Of a DNA stretch of 64,000 bases, positions 54,216-64,000 are shown piece after piece. How positions within the stretch are numbered: position 1 is the first letter of the stretch; every line of letters starts with the position of its first letter. Under the pieces are notes generated by a model. That model made no database searches. It saw only the letters and a program-made list of their open reading frames with translations, and was not told where the DNA came from. The stretch comes from Gracilariopsis chorda (Eukaryota; Rhodophyta; Florideophyceae; Gracilariales; Gracilariaceae): positions 310,001-374,000 of the forward strand of contig NBIV01000053.1 in the NCBI GenBank assembly GCA_003194525.1, read 5' to 3'. A program made the translations under genes and the position numbers.

Positions 54216-54530
54216 TGTTGGGTATGGTTGGGACCAGTTCTTTGTACTTTCAAGAACCTCATCCCGTTTATATATGGAAGCGTACCTTGGCAAAACCCTG
54301 CCATAATCAAAGGTACTTCTAACTTGTGGTCAAAGCTCTATCACTGAGCTGCAGGGAAACACACATATTGGATATTACATCAACATGAATAGTATCGTAC
54401 TATCTGCGGCCGAGATGTAGACACATCACCTCTCGTAACACTCTCATGTAACACCAGCGCGTCACATCACATATTGCAAGAGTGTTACGTGAGAACATTG
54501 TGAGTGCTCAATGGCATACTGCTCACAACA
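54216..54530 (-). repeat. Copia array LTR B (shared)
   Basis: It serves as the 5' LTR of copy 1 and the 3' LTR of copy 2. The internal plus-strand sequence before it, GGAGCGCGATGCTACCA, ends in CCA like a tRNA 3' end and is the likely primer-binding site. Confidence 0.92.
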
Positions 54531-57500
54531 TCCTCCCGATGCCACAAGAGCATCTCACAAGTCCAAGCAAACTTCGCAGTTCTTGGTGGCGTCTCTGTGA
54601 TAGAGCCTTAGTAAATATGTCGGCAAGCATGTTTTATGTGCAGCAGTAATTCAAGACGATTTCTTTTTGCTGAACACCTTCTTGTACGAAATGATATCGT
54701 AGTTCAACATGCTTCGCTCTTCTGCCACCAGCGGCCCAATCTAACACTCCGGTGTTGTCCTCATACATGATTGTAGGTTGTTCAACTGATACAAGCTTTG
54801 TTTCACATAATAAATTGCGAACCCACCTCACTTGCTTGAAGCAATCTGATAATGAAATATATTCAGCCTCTGTAGTTGACGTTGCAATGCTTCTCTGTTT
54901 CAATGTTTTCAACAATATGACGTTGCCAAAAAGTAACACACAGAATCCACTTGTGGATTTGCGATCCGTGTCATCTCCAGCCCAATTTGCGTCAGCGTAT
55001 GCACACAGGACGGGGTGGGTTTCGGAATTTTTCTTGATGTGCATGCCGTAATCTTTTTGTACCGTTCAAGTAACGCATGACTCTCTTCACTGCAGTCCAG
55101 TGTATGACTGTAGGCCTTGACTGAGCCCGTGAAAAATATTGACGGCAGCACAGATATCTGGCCTAGTTCGTGAAGATAGATACAGCAAGGACCCTACTGC
55201 CTCCTGATAAAGTTCTTTAGGCTTGAATAGGTCTGCTTCTGATGCTGATACAGGTCTGTATCCCGGACTCAGTGGTGTAGTCACCGGCTTCGAGGTGTTC
55301 ATGTTGAACTTCTGTAGGATTCGTTCCACAGCCGGACGTTGGTGCAGAGTTATTCCATTTTGCTTCACGTTGCATGTAAACCTCCAAGAAGCTGTCTGTA
55401 GAAGAGCATTCTTTCATTTCAAACTCTGAAAACAGCATACTTTTCACCTTGCTGGTTTTCTTGGGGTGATTGCCGATCAACAAGAGATCATCAACATATA
55501 ATAGTATCTATAATTGGTGTCCTCCCCAAGTTTTGTAGAAGAAGCAAGGGTCTGTCATGCATTGTATAAAGCCTAAGTTCTTCAACCTTTGGGTGAACAG
55601 TCGGCTCCAAATTGCATTGGATTGCTTCAGACCATATATTGACCGGTTCAATTTGAGTACTTGATTCTTTTGTAAACCACGGTCCAGACCTTTGGGTGGA
55701 GACATATAGACTGGCTTCTTGTCATCGATATGTCCGTTCAGAAATGCACATTTGACATCCAACTGGTGTATTTCAAAGTCAAACCTAGCTGCCAATTTCA
55801 ATGCTAGTCGTACAGTTTCAAAGTCACAACTGGAGAGTAGACACCTGTGACATTCCCTTGTTGGCACCCTTTAGCTACAAGGCGAGCCTTGCATCTTGTG
55901 ATAGAGCCATCATCGTCATGCTTTTGAGCGAACACGAGTTTGGAATCTATGATATGCTCCCTAACAGGCTTGTCCACAACTTCCCATGTCTTCATCGACA
56001 TAAGCGAAGAGAGTTCTTCGTCAATAGCTTTTCTCCATCTTTGCCAGTCAGGCGAATCTCTCGCGTCCTGCAAGCTTTCAGGGACGGTACTTATTGGTAG
56101 TTCTCTTGTCACAAGACTGTTATGGTGTGTGTCTTGATAACGATTTGGAGGGGTTTTGCTGACGGTCAGGGTAGCGGCGTACTGGGTAGTGTGTCAAGAA
56201 TTCTTGCATGCTGGGTGTCATTGGGAAATGGTCCGATTCTGCTTCACGTACTTGATCGTCCTCTTCATCTTCATTCGTACCACTTTCCACCACTTCATCT
56301 GCATTTTCATTACTCCCACCATGTCCAGTTTCCAGCTCCTCTTCATTGTAAGCTTCAGCACCATCTGGCCCCTCTGCTTCTGGCTCTCCATCATCATCTG
56401 AGTCAGCTGATTCTTGCTGTCGGTCAGCAATTTCAGGTATGGCATTCAATTCCATCTTTTCTTGAGTGTTGAACAATCGTCTTCCTGGAAAAACAGCTTC
56501 ATTAAAACTGACATGCCTTGCAAACGTAATATCTCCACGTTCAATGTCATAGACGCGATAATTCTGGTGTGGGAGGCAGCGTAAGAGAATTCCACGGCGA
56601 GCTTTGCTCTCTAACTTCTTCCGTTTAGCTACATGAACCCAGACCTCACATCCAAACGATCTTAAAGAGGTAACGTTTGGTATCCTCCCAGTGAGCGTTT
56701 CGTGAGGGTCTTCCCATCAGTTGCTCCACAACCGATGATGTTCATTGTTCTGGTAGCAGTAACGACTGCTTCAGCCCAGAACTTCTGTGGGAGGCCTGCA
56801 TGTCGTAACATTGCTCTAGTCATCTCCATAACCGACCTGTTAAATCGTTCTGCAACTCCATTTTGCTGCGGAGTGTATGGAGCACTGTTCTCCCAATCTA
56901 TTCCGACATCGGAGAGATATTTTCGGAGTGAAATGTACTCTGGACCATTATCAGAGTAAACGACCTTGATCTTTCTTTCAGCCTGCCTCTCAAACTTCAA
57001 TTGAAAGCATCTGAACTCCTGTGTCAGTTCCTTTCTTTTCGTCATGAGGCGTACGTCCTTGTACCTCGACTTTTTATCGATGAAAGACACAAAGTATCTC
57101 TTCCGTCCGATGCTTGGGGTACTCATAGGACCGCATATGTCCGTGTATATCACATCCCCGATCATAGCAGCATCATTACTCCTGCTGCCTAGACTCCTTC
57201 GTGTCATCTTTCCTTCAATGCACGGAGTGCAGTCGGCACTGTGCTCTGGAGATACATTGAGGTCCAGTCCATGAACAGTGTTTTTGCTTGTCATTCGTCG
57301 TATTCTCTGGATTCCGATATGTCCGAATCTCTCATGCCAGAGCTGTAGGCCTTGCGTTTCTTTCGCTACATATGCAACATGCGGAGCTGGACTGCCCCAA
57401 ATCTGATAAACCCCTGACCTTTTTGGTGCTCTGATCATGACATTCCGATCCTCTGATGAGACACACCGATGAATCGAAAGATATTTGGTACTGTTCCTCC

Positions 57501-58636
57501 GTTAGGCGGGAGCAAGATATTAAGTTGCAATCCATATCTTCAACGTAAAGAACGTCATGCAGTAGTATCTTTACATAGCGTCTTCCAGGCTGCGATACAT
57601 TAAGACAAGGTGTCCTGTTCTTGATGCTGTCACACCCCTACCATCGCACAACACAATGGCTCTGTGCTGGGAGCAGTGAAATAAATGCGCCAAAGCACGG
57701 TCCCCAATCATGTGACTAGTTGCACCAGAGTCAACAATGAATTGGTGGTCTCCTTGTCTGCTGACGAGAGCTCGATGGGTACTTGGATGACCTGCACGAT
57801 GATCTGGTTTGACCGATCTACAGTCTGGTTTGTAGTGTTCTTTTCGGCCACATTTGAAACATCTACCCCTCACTTTCGCCTGTAATGCCCTCTCCGTACC
57901 CAAAAGACCGGCCGGGCCTGATCCTTCTGTTTTCGTCTCTGAAGTACTGGTGTCATACTCTTGGAGAAGTCGAGCGGTTACCTTCTCCCAGGACAACTCC
58001 TCGTCCGACAAAGTCTGTAGGGCTGATATTACTGGACGATATGGCGTCTCTCTAGTAGAAACAAAACTGGAGAACAGGATAGCAATCTGCATACTATTCC
58101 CTATGGGACTTCCATAGCTTCCAATCTTGAGAATACAGACTCGAAATCATCCACGTAGTCCGACATTACTGTTACTTCAGTAAACCGAGTCTGGTGTAGC
58201 TTCGTTTGCAACTGTACCCTTGTCGCAGCATTCTCCGTTGCATACCTTTCACACAGTTTTCGATACATAAGGAATGGGTTGTGACGTTCGGAGGCAACAG
58301 CCCGTAGTGGTTTGTCTCCAAGAGATGGCACAAGATACATGCGAGCATTCGGGAGGTTTTGCTTCACTTCCATGGGTAGGGCATCAATTGTCTCTTCCCA
58401 ACGGCATCTTCTAAAACTAAATTCAGGAGATCTTTTGATTCCAGTAGTGCTTCTATTCGCATCATCCACAAAGTAAAGTCCTCGTGGCGTTTTCCAGAGA
58501 AGCGAGGAACCTTCCTTGGACTGTCTTCATCCATAGCAGCACTGAAGCAAAGTCCTGTAACACTTTGAGAAAGCAATTAAGGAACGGCTTCTTTTAGTTC
58601 AGAGCGTTGGTTTCCAGTGGAGCGCGATGCTACCAC
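54531..58636 (-). mobile_element. Copia array, internal region of copy 2
   Basis: It has the same order of parts as copy 1 at near-constant spacing: RNase H at the left, then RT, acidic linker, integrase, protease, knuckle and gag at the right. It is broken in more places than copy 1. Confidence 0.9.
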
Positions 58637-58951
58637 TGTTGGGTATGGTTGGGACCAGTTCTTTGTACTTTCAAGAACCTCATCCCGTTTATATATGGAA
58701 GCGTACCTTGGCAAAACCCTGCCATAATCAAAGGTACTTCTAACTTGTGGTCAAAGCTCTATCACTGAGCTGCAGGGAAACACACATATCGGATATTACA
58801 TCAACATGAATAGTATCGTACTATCTGCGGCCGAGATGTAGACACATCACCTCTCGTAACACTCTCATGTAACACCAGCGCGTCACATCACATATTGCAA
58901 GAGTGTTACGTGAGAACATTGTGAGTGCTCAATGGCATACTGCTCACAACA
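58637..58951 (-). repeat. Copia array LTR C (shared)
   Basis: It has the same ends and length as LTR A and differs from it at about one position by eye. It is shared by copies 2 and 3. Confidence 0.92.
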
Positions 58952-61900
58952 TCCTCCCGATGCCACAAGAGCATCTCACAAGTCCAAGCAAACTTCGCAG
59001 TTCTTGGTGGCGTCTCTGTGATAGAGCCTTAGTAAATATGTCGGCAAGCATGTTTTATGTGCAGCAGTAATTCAAGACGATTTCTTTTTGCTGAACACCT
59101 TCTTGTACGAAATGATATCGTAGTTCAACATGCTTCGCTCTTCTGCCACCAGCGGCCCAATCTAACACTCCGGTGTTGTCCTCATAAATGATTGTAGGTT
59201 GTTCAACTGATACAAGCTTTGTTTCACATAATAAATTGCGAACCCACCTCACTTGCTTGAAGCAATCTGATAATGAAATATATTCAGCCTCTGTAGTTGA
59301 CGTTGCAATGCTTCTCTGTTTCAATGTTTTCCACAATATGACGTTGCCAAAAAGTAACACACAGAATCCACTTGTGGATTTGCGATCCGTGTCATCTCCA
59401 GCCCAATTTGCGTCAGCGTATGCACACAGGACGGGGTGGGTTTCGGAATTTTTCTTGATGTGCATGCCGTAATCTTTTGTACCGTTCAAGTAACGCATGA
59501 CTCTCTTCACTGCAGTCCAGTGTATGACTGTAGGCCTTGACTGAGCCCGTGAAAGAATATTGACGGCAGCACAGATATCTGGCCTAGTTCGTGAAGATAG
59601 ATACAGCAAGGACCCTATTGCCTCCTGATAAAGTTCTTTAGGCTTGAATAGGTCTGCTTCTGATGCTGATACAGGTCTGTATCCCGGACTCAGTGGTTTA
59701 GTCACCGGCTTCGAGGTGTTCATGTTGAACTTCTGTAGGATTCGTTCCACAGCCGGACGTTGGTGCAGAGTTATTCCATTTTCTTCACGTTGCATGTAAA
59801 CCCCAAGAAGCTGTCTGTAGAAGAGCATTCTTTCATTTCAAACTCTGAAAACAGCATACTTTTCACCTTGCTGGTTTTCTTGGGGTGATTGCCGATCAAC
59901 AAGAGATCATCAACATATAATAGTATCTATAATTGGTGTCCTCCCCAAGTTTTGTAGAAGAAGCAAGGGTCTGTCATGCATTGTATAAAGCCTAAGTTCT
60001 TCAACCTTTGGGTGAACAGTCGGCTCCAAATTGCATTGGATTGCTTCAGACCATATATTGACCGGTTCAATTTGAGTACTTGATTCTTTTGTAAACCAAG
60101 GTCCAGACCTTTGGGTGGAGACATATAGACTGGCTTCTTGTCATCGATATGTCCGTTCAGAAATGCACATTTGACATCCAACTGGTGTATTTCAAAGTCA
60201 AACCTAGCTGCCAATTTCAATGCTAGTCGTACAGTTCCAAAGTCAACAACTGGAGAGTAGACACCTGTGACATTCCCTTGTTGGCACCCTTTAGCTACAA
60301 GGCGAGCCTTGCATCTTGTGATAGAGCCATCATCGTCATGCTTTTGAGCGAACACGAGTTTGGAATCTATGATATGCTCCCTAACAGGCTTGTCCACAAC
60401 TTCCCATGTCTTCATCGACATAAGCGAAGAGAGTTCTTCGTCAATAGCTTTTCTCCATCTTTGCCAGTCAGGCGAATCTCTCGCGTCCTGCAAGCTTTCA
60501 GGGACGGTACTTATTGGTAGTTCTCTTGTCACAAGACTGTTATGGTGTGTGTCTTGATAACGATTTGGGGGGTTTTGCTGACGGTCAGGGTAGCGGCGTA
60601 CTGGGTAGTGTGTCAAGAATTCTTGCATGCTGGGTGTCATTGGGAAATGGTCCGATTCTGCTTCACGTACTTGATCGTCCTCTTCATCTTCATTCGTACC
60701 ACTTTCCACCACTTCATCTGCATTTTCATTACTCCCACCATGTCCAGTTTCCAGCTCCTCTTCATTGTAAGCTTCAGCACCATCTGGCCCCTCTGCTTCT
60801 GGCTCTCCATCATCATCTGAGTCAGCTGATTCTTGCTGTCGGTCAGCAATTTCAGGTATGGCATTCAATTCCATCTTTTCTTGAGTGTTGAACAATCGTC
60901 TTCCTGGAAAAACAGCTTCATTAAAACTGACATGCCTTGCGAACGTAATATCTCCACGTTCAATGTCATAGACGCGATAATTCTGGTGTGGGAGGCAGCG
61001 TAAGAGAATTCCACGGCGAGCTTTGCTCTCTAACTTCTTCCGTTTAGCTACATGAACCCAGACCTCACATCCAAACGATCTTAAAGAGGTAACGTTTGGT
61101 ATCCTCCCAGTGAGCGTTTCGTGAGGTGTCTTCCCATCAGTTGCTCCACAACCGATGATGTTCATTGTTCTGGTAAGCAGTAACGACTGCTTCAGCCCAG
61201 AACTTCTGTGGGAGGCCTGCATGTCGTAACATTGCTCTAGTCATCTCCATAACCGACCTGTTAAATCGTTCTGCAACTCCATTTTGCTGCGGAGTGTATG
61301 GAGCACTGTTTCTCCCAATCTATTCCGACTTCGGAGAGATATTTTCGGAGTGAAATGTACTCTGGACCATTATCAGAGTAAACGACCTTGATCTTTCTTT
61401 CAGCCTGCCTCTCAAACTTCAATTGAAAGCATCTGAACTCCTGTGTCAGTTCCTTTCTTTTCGTCATGAGGCGTACGTCCTTGTACCTCGACTTTTTTAT
61501 CGATGAAAGACACAAAGTATCTCTTCCGTCCGATGCTTGGGGTACTCATAGGACCGCATATGTCCGTGTATATCACATCCCCGATCATAGCAGCATCATT
61601 ACTCCTGCTGCCTAGACTCCTTCGTGTCAATCTTTCCTTCAATGCACGGAGTGCAGTCGGCACTGTGCTCTGGAGATACATTGAGGTCCAGTCCATGAAC
61701 AGTGTTTTTGCTTGTCATTCGTCGTATTCTCTGGATTCCGATATGTCCGAATCTCTCATGCCAGAGCTGTAGGCCTTGCGTTTCTTTCGCTACATATGCA
61801 ACATGCGGAGCTGGACTGCCCCAAATCTGATAAACCTCTGACTTTTTTGGTGCTCTGATCATGACATCCGATCCTCTGATGAGACACACCGATGAATCGA

Positions 61901-63064
61901 AAGATATTTGGTACTGTTTCCTCCGTTAGGCGGGAGCAAGATATTAAGTTGCAATCCATATCTTCAACGTAAAGAACGTCATGCAGTAGTATCTTTACAT
62001 AGCGTCTTCCAGGCTGCGATACATTAAGACAAGGTGTCCTGTTCTTGATGCTGTCACACCCCTACCATCGCACAACACAATGGCTCTGTGCTGGGAGCAG
62101 GTGAAATAAATGCGCCAAAGCACGGTCCCCAATGATGTGACTAGTTGCACCAGAGTCAACAATGAATTGGTGGTCTCCTTGTCTGCTGACGAGAGCTCGA
62201 TGGGTACTTGGATGACCTGCACGATGATCTGGTTTGACCGATCTACAGTCTGGTTTGTAGTGTTCTTTTCGGCCACATTTGAAACATCTACCCTCACTTT
62301 CGCCTGTAATGCCTCTCCGTACCCAAAAGACCGGCCGGGCCTGATCCTTCTGTTTTCGTCTCTGAAGTACTGGTGTCATACTCTTGGAGAAGTCGAGCGG
62401 TTACCTTCTCCCAGGACAACTCCTCGTCCGACAAAGTCTGTAGGGCTGATATTACTGGACGATATGGCGTCTCTCTAGTAGAAACAAAACTGGAGAACAG
62501 GATAAGCAATCTGCATACTATTCCCTATGGGACTTCCCATAGCTTCCAATCTTGAGAATACAGACTCGAAATCATCCACGTAGTCCGACATTACTGTTAC
62601 TTCAGTAAACCGAGTCTGGTGTAGCTTCGTTTGCAACTGTACCCTTGTCGCAGCATTCTCCGTTGCATACCTTTCACACAGTTTTCGATACATAAGGAAT
62701 GGGTTGTGACGTTCGGAGGCAACAGCCCGTAGTGGTTTGTCTCCAAGAGATGGCACAAGATACATGCGAGCATTCGAGGAGGTTTTGCTTCACTTCCATG
62801 GGTAGGGCATCAATTGTCTCTTCCCCAACGGCATCTTCTAAAACTAAATTCAGGAGTTCTTTTGATTCCAGTAGTGCTTCTATTCGCATCATCCACAAAG
62901 TAAAGTCCTCGTGGCGTTTTCCAGAGAAGCGAGGAACCTTCCTTGGACTGTCTTCATCCATAGCAGCACTGAAGCAAAGTCCTGTAACACTTTGAGAAAG
63001 CAATTAAGGAACGGCTTCTTTTAGTTCAGAGCGTTGGTTTTCCAGTGGAGCGCGATGCTACCAC
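58952..63064 (-). mobile_element. Copia array, internal region of copy 3
   Basis: It has the same parts and order. The RT-to-integrase half is well kept, while the gag-protease half is more broken. Confidence 0.9.
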
Positions 63065-63378
63065 TGTTGGTATGGTTGGGACCAGTTCTTTGTACTTTCA
63101 AGAACCTCATCCCGTTTATGTATGGAAGCGTACCTTGGCAAAACCCTGCCATAATCAAAGGTACTTCTAACTTGTGGTCAAAGCTCTATCACTGAGCTAC
63201 AGGGAACCACACATATCGGATATTACATCAACATGAATAGTATCGTACTATCTGCGGCTGAGATGTAGACTCATCACCTCTCGTAACACTCTCATGTAAC
63301 ACCAGCGCGTCACATCACATATTGCAAGAGTGTTACGTGAGAACATTGTGAGTGCTCAATGGCATACTGCTCACAACA
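63065..63378 (-). repeat. Copia array LTR D (shared)
   Basis: It is shared by copies 3 and 4. It is slightly more diverged than the others (about 2%), which suggests an older or independent neighbour in the array. Confidence 0.9.
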
Positions 63379-64000
63379 TCCTCCTGATGCCACAAGAGCA
63401 TCTCACAAGTCCAAGCAAACTTCGCAGTTCTTGGTGGCGTCTCTGTGATAGAGCCTTAGTAAATATGTCGGCAAGCATGTTTTATGTGCAGCAGTAATTC
63501 AAGACGATTTCTTTTTGCTGAACACCTTCTTGTACGAAATGATATCGTAGTTCAACATGCTTCGCTCTTTCTGCCACCAGCGGGCCCAATCTAACACTCC
63601 GGTGTTGTCCTCATAAATGATTGTAGGTTGTTCAACTGATACAAGCTTTGTTTCACATAATAAATTGCGAACCCACCTCACTTGCTTGAAGCAATCTGAT
63701 AATGAAATATATTCAGCCTCTGTAGTTGACGTTGCAATGCTTCTCTGTTTCAATGTTTTCAACAATATGACGTTGCCAAAAAGTAACACACAGAATCCAC
63801 TTGTGGATTTGCGATCCGTGTCATCTCCAGCCCAATTTGCGTCAGCGTATGCACACAGGACGGGGTGGGTTTCGGAATTTTTCTTGATGTGCATGCCGTA
63901 ATCTTTTGTACCGTTCAAGTAACGCATGACTCTCTTCACTGCAGTCCAGTGTATGACTGTAGGCCTTGACTGAGCCCGTGAAAAATATTGACGGCAGCAC
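63379..64000 (-). mobile_element. Copia array, start of copy 4 (cut by the window end)
   Basis: Only the RNase H end and the adjoining part of RT are inside the window. The sequence matches the same part of copies 1-3. Confidence 0.9.

Larger units (their letters stand above)
49796..64000 (-). mobile_element. Head-to-tail Ty1/Copia array with shared LTRs, continuing past the window
   Basis: Four LTRs of 314-315 bases begin at 49796, 54216, 58637 and 63065. Three whole internal regions and the start of a fourth lie between and after them, all in minus orientation with no host DNA between. The period is 4420-4428 bases. Copies are about 98-99% alike, so the array is young. Each copy seems to carry a handful of breaks, many of them at single-base length differences in homopolymer runs that could be sequencing noise. 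It is treated as fossil copies. Confidence 0.92.

Noticed and set aside
1-64000. tRNA or rRNA genes, Polinton-like or viral capsid genes
   Set aside because: No cloverleaf or conserved rRNA segment and no such coding motifs were recognised; only LTR elements and DNA transposons are supported.

Overview
This is a stretch of a nuclear eukaryotic genome that is rich in mobile elements. Host genes look mostly uninterrupted, have TATA boxes about 100-140 bases before the ATG, and sit as islands between LTR retroelements. Few-intron genes between Copia and Gypsy bursts, with piggyBac elements, would fit a red alga such as a florideophyte. An oomycete or another alga is also possible, and I cannot fix the lineage from sequence alone.

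Layout. (1) 1-7292: a Ty3/Gypsy element with a chromodomain; its 5' end lies outside the window. Between pol and the 3' LTR it carries an unusual 536-codon antisense reading frame. It cuts off a Harbinger-like transposase remnant (7293-7726). (2) 8038-8415 and 12004-15613: a piggyBac pair, one short internally deleted derivative and one long transposase-bearing copy. Both are flanked by CTAG rather than the TTAA expected for the family. Between them is a host gene for a two-helix membrane protein (9953-10609). (3) 15.6-25.3 kb: sparse DNA with a LINE-like 3' fragment, a C2H2 zinc-finger gene with one likely intron (17529-18530), a small cysteine-rich secreted protein (22393-22971), and several clusters of perfect hairpins. 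(4) 25441-27264: a secreted beta-rich protein with a cysteine-rich tail. (5) 29.0-35.0 kb: a solo LTR and a full-span, older Copia element of a related family, on the minus strand. (6) 36243-37430: a secreted protein with an integrin-beta-like von Willebrand A domain. (7) 38-42.6 kb: hairpins, a foldback or MITE-like element and a decayed coding region. (8) 42668-48036: a very young, apparently whole Gypsy element (identical LTRs, 5-base target duplication) inserted into an open reading frame. (9) 49796-64000: a head-to-tail array of a second Copia family in which neighbouring copies share single LTRs (period about 4.42 kb), running off the window end.

How it fits together. The host genes are few. 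Three of the five encode proteins with signal peptides, and two of those share the same N-terminal cysteine spacing, which suggests a lineage-specific extracellular or cell-wall module. The rest of the window records waves of transposition. The older ones are the decayed pieces, the solo LTR and the Copia element with LTRs about 5-6% apart. The recent ones are the Gypsy element at 42.7 kb and the Copia array. No CRISPR array, tRNA or rRNA gene was recognised. The most unusual signals are the antisense frame in the first Gypsy element, the CTAG-flanked piggyBac pair, the shared-LTR Copia array, the shared cysteine module and the runs of consecutive perfect hairpins.
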